From NCBI GenBank assembly GCA_013396755.1, contig VWZF01004872.1, forward strand, positions 62,001 through 126,000: 64,000 nt of DNA, given 5' to 3'. A program made the translations under genes and the position numbers. This document shows, piece by piece, positions 13,426 through 26,680 of the stretch (the first letter of the stretch is position 1; every line of letters begins with the position of its first letter). Below the pieces are notes generated by a model. That model had not been told where the DNA came from. It made no database searches and was given only the letters and a program-made list of their open reading frames with translations. The stretch is from Sclerurus mexicanus. Lineage: Eukaryota; Chordata; Aves; Passeriformes; Furnariidae.

Positions 13426-16400
13426 CTTAGCACTGTTTAGCATAGGCCACAGCTGCTCCCCAGTGCTGCAAAAGGCTCTGGGGGTAATGTGCAGAAGCTC
13501 TTTGTTAACAGACAAGGCAATGTCAAGAAACGATGAGGTCACTCCTGAGTTTCAATTAACTGCACATCACTTTTCATGTTTTACTTTTTCCTCAGGTTTT
13601 CACAAATAATAATTGTGCTAGATATTTTGAGTGCCTATATCTAGTCTCCTAAGGTCAAGGGCCTTGGGAATGGTTGGCATGAAAGCAGTCATAAATTTTT
13701 AAGCAAAAACACCTAAATATTTTTAAATTATGAGCTGTTTTCTGAGCTGGCTGCACAAACTTTCCACAGCAAAAGAGAATACTTGTTGTTCATCTATATT
13801 CATTTTAAATGGATTTATTATACGTTATTCTTGTCACAATGGCTTCCATATAGTTACCACTCTTCATTCTACCCAGCAAAATATTTATGTAATAGATCAT
13901 TGTCTTCCATTCAAGGACTTCACATTTGAAATAGAAAATAAAAATAGTTATAAATAATTGGGGTTGTGGACATGTCTTGCAGCTCTCCATAATGCATTGT
14001 GGCAACTTACTTTGTTTTGGGAACAAAAAAATAAACATCAAGGTTTGGTTTCCAGAAACACTTGGCAGAAAATAACCCTTCATTCCTAAAACAATGGAGA
14101 GCTATGATTTTAATTTAGCTTTGTTTTACTTCTGCTTCAAAGCAGATCTCAAGAAAATAGGGTGTTTCCTAAAATGTACTGAATATTTTCAACTGAAAAT
14201 GTGTTCTGGAATATTGGAAAGGCTTACATCCCACAAATGCAGACTCAGTTTTCACACCGGCACATCTCAGAAACCTCAGCAAAGGCTCTCTTAGAAGTTG
14301 AATTCCACGTCCAATGAAATGGCCAAAATAAAAATTCTCTCCTGAAAATACCTTTAGATACCTCATACACCACCATGCCCACTAACCAAAGTACAGTTTG
14401 TTGGCTTCGCACCAGCACTATGTAATCGTCTTACTGCTTCGCCTACTTTTCTGCCAGTTTTTCTTCTGATATTTTTTTACTTTCTATTCTGAGTCTCTCT
14501 TTATAAACCCAGTGTCCAAAGGAACTTTCTTCTCTCATGCTTTCTAACTCTATTCGTAAGTGCTCCTATGGACTCTGTGGAAATTAACGTCCAGGATATA
14601 TTAAGCTTCCTATAGTAAGCAGGTTAATATCTTGACCTAGTGGTTTGTTTATTTATTTATTAAATGCTGTACAGCAATACAGAAGGTCAGAGAGCTGACT
14701 TTCAGTCTGGGCAAAGGTAGGTGATGCTGCTATCTTAGACGAAGCAATTGAAACTGTCCTTTTAAATGAGCTGATACTTTATTTATATAATAATAAACAC
14801 CTGTAGATTTGAGAGAGCTATCCTGATATAGACAGTATGAATTTGGTCTGAGAAAAGTTATTTTTCTCTACATTTTTCAAACGGCAAAACCCTTTTGGGG
14901 TCTTTTGGTTTGCAATGTACATGCAATGGCAGATAAATAGATCTTTTAGTAATTCCATCTTTCTACACTCTTCTGTGAGCTTATCCCAGCTGAACACACT
15001 CTTGGTTGTTCAGCAACATGAAATACATGCCTTCTGGCAGAGGAAGCTCTTACAACACTTTGCTGCAGCACAGGTAATTACCCAGGAGATGCAGGCAGGA
15101 GCTTCTCCAGCTCCTTGCTGAATTCATTGTTTCATCATCAACACATTTCACATTTAATTATTTCCATTTTACTGCCAAAGAATTGAGAAAGAGCTTTTGA
15201 GGAGTTGCTAGTTAATCAGCATGCAAGGACTGCCTGCCTCCTGTATTTTATTAGTTGTGCAGACTGAGTTTATAGCAGGATCATTAGTGCAATACTGGAT
15301 TCCGTAAAATCTAGACGCTTACAGACTTTTGAGGCGCTTCACCTGTGGAAAAAAGACCTTCATAATTACTTCATCAAGCTTTAGTCATTTGTTTAGCCCA
15401 GACAAAGTTGCAGCAATTTGTCCTCTAAAATGGGCAGTTAGAACAAAGTATTTGTTGAACGCTTTATGACAAGTATTTCTTAATAATGTGTAAGCAGTTT
15501 TCTACTGCATACCAAGGCCACAGTGAGATGCTGCTGAGGGAAATAGAGCTGAGTTTTGATTTTTTATCTTTAAATTGGGAGGTTATGTTCATTTTATTTT
15601 ACAACCTATGTAATTCACATTTTCTCTAAAATTAGGAGTTAATTGAGGTTAGATTTTCAACATTTAAAATTACTAAACTGAACAATAGTTACCTGGTTGC
15701 ATGTGGTAAATGTGTAAGATACTTAGAAGGTGCCATATTTTCACTGATTCTTTGTTTTAAGGAAGCTTAGAAGTACAGTCGTTGTATAAGGAATACGATT
15801 AAGCAGGATGTTTCAGTGATTGGCTAACTAAAAATCTTTTCTCTCAGAGGAATCCACAAAAAGTGTCCTTTGAAGCTTTTTAACATTCACAGTTTTAGCA
15901 TTGATATTATTTTGTTCACCCCAGTGACACTGGGATCTAAAGGTAAGTTTGAAATTATTTCCTTAAACACAGTCCACATTCCTAGGTGAAATCAAAGCTG
16001 TATTAAATCAATCTGCCTGAACCTGGTGCATATCACAAGGTATACCATGAAACACTGACTTATTGCAGAATGTTTTACCCAAACTTGTTGATCCAGCTGG
16101 GGAAACCACATTAAAACACATAGTTGACCATATTTCTGCTTTTCTAGATTTGACAATCAGTGCATTGATTTCAGCACCCATTTATTTTTAATAACATTAC
16201 TCCTTAAAAAAAAAAAAAAGAAAAAAGGGGCAAGTTTCTATTTGGCCTGATTAAAATCAGGATCAATCAGAAGTGGTTTCTGAGAATCTGTATGATATTA
16301 GGGGCAAATAAAGTTATATACCCCCGAGTGATATCTTGCAGAAGCACTTGATTGATTGGAACTTCCTCCTCACACCTTGAAGAGTGAAGCTTTACAGGGT

Positions 16401-19400
16401 TCTGAAGACAGATTAAAATTACAGAGCTCTCTGGTATGCTGTTACAACCATGGTTACCAGTGTGTATGATAAACTTATATTCCTGATATTTTAACAAGAA
16501 TGAGTTACCAAGTTTGAGTCATTTAAAAGCAGTATAAAAAGCTCAAAAACAAGAACAGTTTACCCATACCTATGAATTTGATTATTTGAGGAAATTTGGT
16601 ATATAGCCATATTAAAAGCAGAATTTCAATTTATAATATATAATATTAGTGTTCTCTTACAAAGAAAGAAGACATCTAAATATAATTAACCATCAAATGT
16701 AAAGAAAGTCTTTCAATTTTTATGCAAAGATAAAGAAACGAAACACATCTTCCTTTAACCTCTGAAAAGCCAAAAGCAAAGCTAAAAGTTCTTCAGTCAG
16801 GTTTTCCATGCAGTAATATCAGCTATATCTGGATTTAGAATTTCCCTTCTTTCTTCATATGATAGTGGATACTGCAGATTGAAGTACTGTATTGCTCTAG
16901 AGCTTCAGGGTTTAAAAAAAAAAGGGCACACAAATTCCGTAATCGTTTCTCTCATTTCTAAGGAACTGTTCACAGTGAATTTGTCATCTACAGAACTTTT
17001 TTGGGACCTTTTTCGTCTTCCATGAAAACTCTCACAGACTTTTCTACACCTACAGATGTAAACTTTTGAAAATCAGAGGCTGTGACTGACACAGAGCAAT
17101 TACAAAATGTATAAAACAAACTTTCTGACAGACCTTCTCCAAGCAGACTTCAGTAGACCAGATAACACTTCTTTTTCCCTACACTGAGATGAGCACAGGA
17201 AGAGATTCCATAAAATCACTAGAGGCACCAACTGTCATCTGACACAAGTTTTCCAGACTTACTAGAGTGTACATCTTGAATCATGACACAGCAGAAAAGT
17301 CAATAATCTTCTGCCTGACCTCTGATTAAATTGAAGCCATAGAAGGAAGATTGTAGATTTGTGAAAAAACATGTAGAGAAAATGAGAAAAATGTTGAAAA
17401 TAATAAGAAAGCTGAAAAAAAGGAAATAGAGCATTAGTGGAATTTATGAAGCAAGTGTAATTATTTTAAAACACCAGTAAAATATTAAATCTGTCATCCA
17501 CAGAGGGGAAAAAAGAAAGGATAACTCATTATAACTGGCCTAGACAATATATACTTTTAATCTACCTCTCCAGTCACGTACCTCCTACCTTTTCAAAAGT
17601 GAGAAAGAGCAGCAGCATACTTCAGGGTTTGTGAAGGCCATACTGATAACATTCACTACTCAGTAACTAAATAATGCTTCCTGTGCAGATGTGATTTTAT
17701 ATCTAATTTTCACGTGTGAAGACAAATGTTGCCTTTAAGAAAAAGTTCAGTTGCCAGACAAAATCCCATAGAAAACAAATACTCGACTTTGTTTAAAATT
17801 GTTCAAGGAAAAAACACTCCACTGAAGCACAGTGCTGTATATGTAACAACTACAGGTCTAATACAATTATAAATGATATTTTATTATTTGCTGAAAAGAA
17901 ATAGAGACATAAGCAGAAGAGGCCAGAGGAGAATGGATTTACTGGTGTAGTCCAAGGACAAAGAAGACATAACGAGGTCTTTGCAAGATGTCCCTGAAGC
18001 TCCTTATGTGCCTTTTGGGGGAACATCTCTCTCTGACCCTTCAGGGAATTTGATAATTCTAAATTATGTTTTGTTTGGATGCCTTAGCTATTAATAACTT
18101 TCTTATCCTGCCTCCCAGTACATTATTTTCTTGGTTTTACCATAGAGCTTCAGCTTTACAAATGTCTCATTCTACTTAACTCTTCACCTTGCCCACTATG
18201 ATTGTAATATTTGTAGATTGCATTTGTGTACAACCCAGAAAAAGAGATTTTAATCCTGTGTAGGCCTTGCAGAAATTACTGCAATAACTATTAAAGAAAC
18301 TGAACCAACCAAAATCTTTCTGATCTAGGCAATTAAAATGAGACCCTATAAATTTGTACCTAGCTAAGGCTTTTAGGAGGTGAGAAAGAACTCTTAATTG
18401 TATCCCATATATTTAATCAATTTGAGTTGGGAACCTGGCAGTTGCATTTTTTGTGCCAGAGGTAAATGCTATGCTTGGCATACTACTCCACATCCATTAT
18501 TTATTTTAATTGAACTCAAGTCTTGTACTTTTGGGGGACATTAGGTTTAGGAAAAAAGGACTAACGGAAGGTCACATGAACTATGAAATCTCAGGACTAG
18601 TTGAACAAAATGATAAGAAGTGGAGCATTGGGTATTAACACTATTTCCTAAATGTTTCTGAAAAGATATATTAGAAAGAGATATGATAAGATAATAAATA
18701 CCAGCTTATATCTGATCCAATATGTTTCACTTGAAATTTCGCTGTCAGATTTACATATGATGTAAAGTGAAAACTGTTTCTTTTTCCTTATTGATTATCT
18801 CTCATGCTGTGAAACGGGACACCACGTGGGTTTTTTGCTTTGAAAACACCAGAGCAGTTAAGAGAGTACATATCGGTTACATGAGACAGATATCAAGCCT
18901 TTTGCATCTCTAAGACTTTACTCTCTTTAAGGCAATTTCTCTCTCCAAACTATTTTTTCTTGTAATTTTTCTGTATTTTGTGTTTTTTTAAGATTTTGGA
19001 TTTTTTAAAATTTATCACATACTGCGTTCCTTATTTCTCTAGGTAAGTTGTTCTACATAATGGCCTAGATCAAAGCAAATAGTGATACAGAGATGTCAGA
19101 AAATTGTTGGCCTAATCAATGGAGGTTATACTAATTGTCTTTTCCATGGCCAGATAACAAGGATTCATTTAAACTTGAGTGGTAGAAAATTATTAGCAGA
19201 AGGTCTTCCTGACTGCAACATTTGTCCTGACTGCAGTGGGATACAGTACAGCACAATATAGAACCACTGCAGGATGTTTTCTGCTGGATTTGTGCTGATT
19301 TGATGCACTTGTAATTAAGAGAAATTTCAGGACTCCTGCAAACCATTGTTTAGCTTATTTCTGTCAGGTGGATAGTCCATGAGTTCAAGAGAATTTAGCA

Positions 19401-19777
19401 GAAGATTGTTAGGTGGCATTAAAGTGCACAGCTATAAGCCATGAAAGGCTACTTGCTGTGCTGTTAGGCTCTTCTACTAAAACAGAAGCAGATAGAAGTT
19501 TTGCCCCTTTGGAAACCCAGGCCCTCAGTGTGTATAATGCTGCTAGACATCTTTCATAGTCCACTCTATTTATTGTAGGTCTAGCTGGTTTATATCACAA
19601 AAAATTTCTTCTCACTGTGTAGTCTGACTTTATATTACTTCTAAATCTAATTTTGTATCTCGCATGGCCTAATAAAGTCTTCTCTTTCAAAAGACACACA
19701 GACCTAAACATTTCCCTGAAAATTCTATTTTAAAATAATAAGGTTCTTTATCATTCTGTAATGACAATAAGAGGTTG

Positions 19778-19782
<5 letters not shown>
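13426..19782. other. Unique noncoding sequence
   Basis: This is a long AT-rich stretch. A13-14 runs occur near 16,206-16,219. Open frames are short (at most 92 codons), overlapping and without motifs. I recognise no transposon. A segment near 19,590-19,690 vaguely recalls an old CR1 but is not strong enough to call. Confidence 0.5.

Positions 19783-19810
<28 letters not shown>
19783..19810. repeat. (TA)14 microsatellite
   Basis: This is an uninterrupted TA dinucleotide tract of 28 bases, preceded by 'tg' and followed by 'catca'. Length is likely polymorphic. Confidence 0.98.
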
Positions 19811-19815
<5 letters not shown>

Positions 19816-22800
19816 GGGGTTTTTCTGTAATTATGAATTAAAGTTAAGTTAGTGAAACAATGTCTTCTACTAGTTAGGAATGTGTAAGATAGGAAAGGGC
19901 AGAATTAAATTTGGCTGAAGGGCCCTGGTGCATGCATTCTCATATGCTTTGTAATTACATGCATAGCTGATATTTTTCCCACGGTGTCTCTGCCTTAGTC
20001 AATGGCACAGGTGGTTACAACTGTTGCAAGATCCAACATCAATCTCATCCTTCCAGATGCCTCATTTCTTTCTGTTCTCTAATTCTTCTTAAAATTGACT
20101 CTTTCTCTCATCCTCTGCAACTCCAGTTATCCTCCATTTCTTCCCACTTTCACGGCAGCTTTATTTTTCCTTCCTGTGTTACAGAATTATTGTCAGGTTG
20201 TTGGCATGTGTGCCTGACCCATTTCAGTCTACAGCTGTCAGAGCTGCCTGTTTCTTTACCCATCAGCTGCAGATGTAATTACAGTCAATTTAGACTTTAC
20301 ACTTTGTGTTATAAGTGTATAGATAGAGGAAAATCTACATCTTTCAGTACAGAAATCTTTCCAATACTTAAAATTTTCTTATGATTTCCTGCTTATGAAC
20401 ACGGAAAAGAATAGAAAATTAATAAATATTCTTTGCAAAATATGAAGCCCTTGATGAAAAGGGGTCAGAACTACGTAAGAGAACACAACAGTTAACAAAT
20501 TTTGCTTAATTTTACTTAAAATTGTTCAAATAACAAGTTGTTCTTGTAACATTACTCTCGGAAACAGCTGAATGGTTTTATCTGAAGTTTTTCTCAAAAA
20601 GTACGAAACTGAACTTGAAGTGGTAGGGTGAGAGTTTGGCAAAATAAAAAGAGTATCTAACAGTGGCAGGAACAATTTTATAACAAGTTGTACCAACACT
20701 GCAACTTGTATTACACTTATAATCACAAATATGTGCAATGCACCCCAAATGTTCTACAAAGATAGGGGAATAACAATAATATGCAATATTTAACAGCAGT
20801 AGTTGAAAAGTCGTATAATAAAAAACAATGTTATTGAAAAACATTCTCACAACTGTTTAAAAATATCTCTGCCATTCAGTTATCTATCAACGTTGGTTTT
20901 GTTGTTGAGGCTGTTGTTATGAACATGCTAGGAAAAAAAACCCTAATCTTGCCCTGGAGTGGTTATTCCTTTATATTCATAATGTTTGAAAAGCCTGTCA
21001 TGCAAAATATTGAATACATACATGAATGATGACAGTTTTGTGGGGGTTTTTTTGCCCAGCATGAATGAGAGAGTGTAAATCTGGTCAGTCATATATTTAT
21101 GCCATGCACATTTTTTAATTTTATGAAAAATAGCTGTAACTTAAATCATAAGGCAGCTTTAGTGATTCACTTCAGCTGATAGACACAGCTTTTGCAACAC
21201 TGCAGCAATAACAATTTAAATGCATATTGCTCCACTCATGACTAGGCTCCAAAAGCAGTAGGCAGTGGAAAAGGACTGAATAAATGAACACTGAGAAAAG
21301 AAACAATTTAAAATACTTTTTTTAAAAAACAGGACTGTAGCTATGAGCTCCCCAGGCAGCATATTTGACAGTATGCACCGAGAAGTAAAAGAATTTACAA
21401 CAGCTCAGACCTGAACATCTAATCAATAAGACAGCAAACAAGTCCAAGGTAGCTGACTGCAGTACATACCACCTACCTGTGCATACAGATATATGATCTA
21501 AATTTAGTAGAGCATATTGCAGTCAGTTGACTACCATACTGTTTTACCCTACATAATCACTCAACTGTTGCTGTGTGTTCTCTGTTTATTGGTATGGTCC
21601 ACTTTAATTGGACACATTTTCAGTTTTTATACATGCTGCTGAGAGAAAATATTTCCAACAGTGGGAAAGCAGGATTAGTCACACACCCTCCCACTTCTCC
21701 TTGCAGATGCTGTGCCCATAGCCTACCCAGAGGATGAATGTGGGCTGGGGATCATATGGGGTCCTGCAAGAAATGTTCATCTGATTTCCTCTGAGATAAC
21801 ATGAGTGGTATAGTGGTATGAAGGAAAAGAACTCGCTTCAGATCTTCAAATAAGGTACCTCAGGGAACTAAAGAAATACCTTTTTGGTGCCTTATATGAA
21901 AAATATAAAGAATACATAACCTACTCCTTGCTTTGTTTTTCTATCCGATACCCTTCTATAGGTTTAGGATGCATCAATACATTCTTTTATAAGACAATCC
22001 TGTGTAAGGCTGAGGTGAGATGATGTGCATGATCCTGTAGCTATCAATGGTTTTAAGTGTGAGCCTAAGTGCCACACCAAGTTGAATAAAGTTTCCTGGC
22101 TCTGTTGCTGCAAAGAAGCAGTCATCTGTATGACCAGAGATGGTTTCAAACTTCAAAATGATAACATTTTTATCCTCTTTCAAGAACGCTTGTCAATTTA
22201 TCAAACTAAGGAACACTCCCTGCCACTAGGATGCCACCACTTTTGTCACCATGCTTTACTTCACCTAAACAAGTCCAATCTTCCTGCATCCATGACACTC
22301 AACCTTCGAGCTTATGCAGTGAATCTGCTGCTCTCGGGACTTCCCTGTGGTTTAGGAAAGCTCTGCTGATGCAGCAGCTATTCCAAAGCCCAGTCTCCTA
22401 AGTGGACAGTCCAAGTCTACTTACAGTGCCATTTCACTTTCATTTTTGCCCTGAAAATTTAAGATCACAGTTCTTTGGTGGGGAAAAAAAAAAAATCAGA
22501 CCTCATTTCCTTTCCTTAATGTCTTAATGTTAGACTTAATATTTTAATGTCTCAGACTTATGTCTTAGATTTAATGCCTTTTTAGCTAAGTATTCCCAAA
22601 AGCACTTATTTCCAACTGTGCATAAAATTAATATTCAAAACATAAGGAACAATATAGCTGAGCCAATCCCTTAGTCACAACGGAGAAAAGTTAATCACAA
22701 TAAATGAACAAAGTATTTACAGTAAAAAGTGTGTCTAAGAAAAAGAATTGAGAATGTATATGTTAACAAATAATAATAAAACACAAGTCAGAAGTACCAC

Positions 22801-23345
22801 TGGAAACTTAGTATTACATTAAAACAGCTAATTTACAGTCTCCTTCTGCCCCCACTCCAATTAAGATAAATGATCACTAAATAACCCCATAACAAACATT
22901 TTCTAAAATTAAGGTTTGGCTTTGGTAATAGATGTTTGGATACAGCTTATTTGGAAAAAAATTAAATTTAACATATCTAGTTGAATTAAATGAACTCTCT
23001 GTATGGCAACAATGTGCTTTAACTTCAGAAACAAACTGCTTTTTTTATCAATGATTTTTACTTATCAGTCCTCAACATGTCTTACATATACCCTTGTCTT
23101 AAATATATATTTTTTGTGGCATCATTTATTTAGTAGGCAGTTTAAATTACCTAAAAATATCCATTTCTTTTGAGGAAAACAAAGTCACCAATTTATTTAC
23201 TGATGTCCTCTTCTAATTAAAAAGGCATTTGTATAGCACAATCCAATACAGCTGTCAAATTACAATTGTTTGCTATTATGCAAACAATATTCAAACAAGA
23301 TTAAATAGACAATTATTCTGTTGAAAGTTATTCATTGATCCTACC
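19811..23345. other. Unique noncoding sequence
   Basis: No exon or transposon is recognised. The plus-strand 114-codon frame at 22,025-22,369 has no domain and is shadowed by two minus-strand frames. At 22,515-22,576 'cttaatgt'/'cttagattt' variants recur as imperfect short repeats. A poly(A) run lies at about 22,486. Confidence 0.5.
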
Positions 23346-23398
23346 TGTAAGGCATAAAAATGTACATGTGTGAAACATGAATGTCTTTATGCCTTACA
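23346..23398 (+). other. 53-nt near-perfect hairpin (inverted repeat), function unknown
   Basis: Arms TGTAAGGCATAAA (23,346-23,358) and TTTATGCCTTACA (23,386-23,398) are perfect 13-bp reverse complements. Inside them pairing continues: an A/C mismatch, four pairs (two G-U in plus-strand RNA), an A/A mismatch, then CATGT (23,365-23,369) with ACATG (23,375-23,379), closing on the 5-nt loop gtgaa. That gives 22 pairs with two single mismatches. Outside, after a 3x3 internal loop, tcct (23,339-23,342) can pair with agga (23,402-23,405). Both G-U positions favour a plus-strand RNA fold. It could be a microRNA-like precursor, a small MITE-like palindrome, or chance. The shape is seen; any function is inference. 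Confidence 0.6.
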
Positions 23399-25941
23399 CA
23401 CAGGACCAGTGCTGCCCAGCCTGAGCAAGAAGTTGCCACAAGGGCAGGATCACCTGGAAAGGGAGAAAAAGGGTCTTTTGTACCTAGATTTCATCTAGAT
23501 TTGGGCAAAGAAGCCTGAGAATTGTTAGGGTACAAGGATTCCTGTGCTAGCTTGGAGATTGATTACAAATGCTCATGACATCTGACACCCTGTAGAGATT
23601 TTCTAAATAACATAAGCAGACGTGGATTTTTGGAGGTACAGCTTAGGATTGGTATCTCAAACAGCAGAGAAGGACAGGTGCTTTGTTGCTCTTCTCCTTC
23701 CGAAGAAGAAACCAGGAGACTTTTCACATGGCTATGTTTTCACATGGTTATGTTTTGAAGGGACCCGCTAAAATAGCATAGGCTTGGGGCTCAAGGCAGA
23801 AAACATCTTCTTGTAATCCTCTAGCAGTGTAGTTTTCTTTCTTTCACATATGGTACTAAACCTTAGTTTGAAGAACCTGTATAATTTAGCACTTTAATGC
23901 AAAAAAAAAAAAAAAAAGGGACCCAAGACGTCTTTCTGTCATATCTTTTTCTTAATGAAAGCTACTGGGAGCCAGAAGAGGAATTAAAGATCTTTTATTA
24001 GCTTCTCACCCTGTTCCTTCTAGAAGTCTTATCTCCAATAAATTAAATAGGATGATATTCAGATACTTGACACAAGTTGAGTATGTAGCCATGCACGCTA
24101 CTCACCAAACAACCACACATCTGAGAGATGTCTTAGGGAGAAGGGCAGGTAAAGAATTGACTATGAAAGACATTCTCTTTGCTATATGGAAATTTCCAAC
24201 CAGTGCTCTTCCTTCTTGGTCCTGCCACAACAGAGGAAACAAAGGAACATGAGACTGTATTTCTCTCAGTACAAATAGCAGAGTCTGGCTGTGCCTTAAC
24301 AATACCAAGGAGGAAATATTTATAAGGCAATATGAAAATATTGCTCTTATCATCTTGTGTTCAGCATTGCAAAACTTCCTAGAAATCATCTGACAAAAAA
24401 AAATCAGTAAAATTTTGGCAGGCCTGGAGGGAAAAAAGTGTATACAGATGACATTTAGTTTAAAGAAAATCAGAGAAAGAAATCAAGAAAAAATTCAATG
24501 CATTTCTCAAATTGATGCTACGTTTTGAGATCAATGATGGCTAAACATGGATGATTATAAACCATCTATTTGCACTTAACAAATTTTACCAGTTGACACA
24601 TTCATGAATTTTATACCCAGCACTTTTCTTTACTAAAATCTGTAGCAGTAATTGGTGCTAAGTATTCAGTGTTTTCAAGGTTACAAAAGGCACCTCTATT
24701 ATTCTCTGTTTATATAAAAGAATGAATCAGAGCAAATCAAATGCCTAAGGTAGGGTAAAAGCCTTTTTCTAGAGAATCTTGGAGAAAAGTTCTGATCTCC
24801 TATGTAGCATATGTTTTCTAAAGGTGCTGGAAAATAGCATTTTATCTACTCATCCACTTACCTCATATTAAGTTCTCTAACATAAAACGACTGTATGTTT
24901 CTACTACCCCAGTAAGAATCCAATTAGAAACACTAGCTGGAGTCTGGGAACCTCATTGGCTTTTGTAGCAGGAGGATGACCTAGGAACAGTCACGTCTGC
25001 CCTCTATTTCTCACGTTGTTTCGTAGATTTTGAAACAAATCTCAAAATTTGAGCATCAGATTCATACTTGGGGGCACAGTATGGATTTTCATAAATTATA
25101 CTATACCACAAATATTTCAAAAATAAAAAAATAATTATGCTAATCCTTAATATATGCCATGCTATATAATAGATAAATTGAAAACCTATAATGTCTAACA
25201 AAAGACTGCATATGAACAGCAAAAAAACACATTCTCTTTGATCTAGACTATTTGTCTTCAGAATGTAGTTAAACTTATTATGTTTTTTAAAAATTATGTT
25301 CAAACCCAGAAAACCAGTACATATTATTGTAAACTGATGCTGAAGTATAAAAGATGGTATATTATTTATATATAATTTCAATGGCATAGATATATTTTTT
25401 AAATATAAAGTTATTTTATTTTGCATATAAAGAATGATTAGTGTTTAACCAGTGCAGTCAAATGCTGAAAGAGATTAGCACACTAGGATAACAAGGTCTT
25501 CTTTAAAAGGCTTTTTTTTTTCTTTCTTTTGAAAAGCAAAATAAATAGGAACAGCAAGGGTTGGAAAGAGGATCAGGTATGGAAGAAGTTTGATTAAGGT
25601 CTTAATTTCAAAGGCAGAATGCAGAATAACACATACATGTTTCAATATATAGTCTTTTGCTCTGTGCTGAAAGCAACCCCTTTCTTCCCATAATACTACA
25701 AACACTACAAATATTACCCAAGGGATAGGCCCTGCTGTCAGTTTCCCAGATCGGCTTTTTCCCTCTCTCTGCCTTGCTCATCTCTAACATTTTCCATCTC
25801 TTTTGAGTCTGGTGTGTTACCACACCAGTCTGATTTAGGCTATAATCAGTTGGGGCCAATGATTGCTAATTCGTGCAGCTGAGCACACAGGGCTTTGGCA
25901 TATTGGGATCCCAACCTAGCTACAGTTTTTGAGGAGATCAG
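23399..25941. other. Unique noncoding sequence with small repeats
   Basis: A 16-bp tandem duplication ('ttttcacatggctatg' / 'ttttcacatggttatg') lies at 23,721-23,752 and an A17 run at 23,901-23,917. The minus-strand 140-codon frame at 25,004-25,426 is Ile/Phe/Tyr/Lys-rich, as expected from translating AT-rich DNA, and is not called. The last 250 bases may include internal or flanking sequence of the LTR that follows. Confidence 0.5.
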
Positions 25942-26680
25942 TGTGTGCCGCTTTAAAGGTAAACCAGTGGGAGAAATGAACCCGATTCAAGAGAGATTAC
26001 AAGTCAGTTACAATTTAGTAAAAAGATTACAATACAATAGTACAGAGAAAAATGGGTTTTAACCCACAAAAACCAGATGTATTACCTAGCACCCCGGGGC
26101 ACAAACACAATGGTGTTCATTAGCCCCTGTGCTGAGCACCACGTAGTCCCCCTGAGTACAAAGTAAAAGGAAAGGAAAAATTTGTTGATGATAACGATGG
26201 TCACAGTTTTGCTGAGAGCGGCAGTTGCAGTCCTGTTGAGGTTCTGGTCCTCCTCTGGATCTGACAAGTGGTACCCCAAGTCCCAAAACCTGAGGGTTCA
26301 GGTGGGAATGCCCAGTACCTCCCCCAGGGCATGGAGTTTCATTATGGGTGCTTTAACACTGTGAGTCATGGGATGTTTTTGGAATTTTTGATGGCCCATT
26401 AGCAGACATGAGCCATCAGGCTGGGTGTGAAGGTGCTGATGCTTCCCCAGAGGGGAGTTATTACAGCTGAGTCATTGGTGTGAAGACAGAAACACTCTCC
26501 TGTCTTGCAAGGTTCTTTAATACCCATCTTGTAGCCTGAGGTGTCAGGTGTGCCCTGGGCAACTGCTGCAAATGATCCATTATTAACAGCTCATCCGAAA
26601 TGACAAAGAGGGTGTAGAATATAGTTTTGGTTACATCCATATAGTGATAAACTGGTCCCAGCCACTTTAACTAGGATACA
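25942..26680 (-). mobile_element. Endogenous retrovirus LTR, ERVL-like, 'copy A'
   Basis: On the minus strand this has LTR character: a 27-base block at 26,450-26,476 identical to the LTR copy at 48,594-48,620, followed in both by related sequence including 'ccctg(g/c)ccc(a/g)ggggaggta'. The 3' part runs to 'tttaaagcggcacaca' (near 25,942-25,956), which looks like an LTR end. A possible 5-bp target duplication 'cagtg' occurs at 25,939-25,943 and 26,679-26,683; if real, the element is 25,944-26,678, but its 5' end then starts TA rather than TG. No adjoining pol or gag is recognised, so it is probably a solo LTR. The family assignment is from general appearance only. Confidence 0.7.

Noticed and set aside
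19590..19690. Possible old CR1 tail.
   Set aside because: Only loosely similar words ('ttcttctcactgtgtag'); no ordered series of CR1 segments.
25004..25426. 140-codon minus-strand frame rich in Ile, Phe, Tyr and Lys, looking like a membrane protein.
   Set aside because: This composition is what translated AT-rich DNA gives; there is no signal, motif or splice context.
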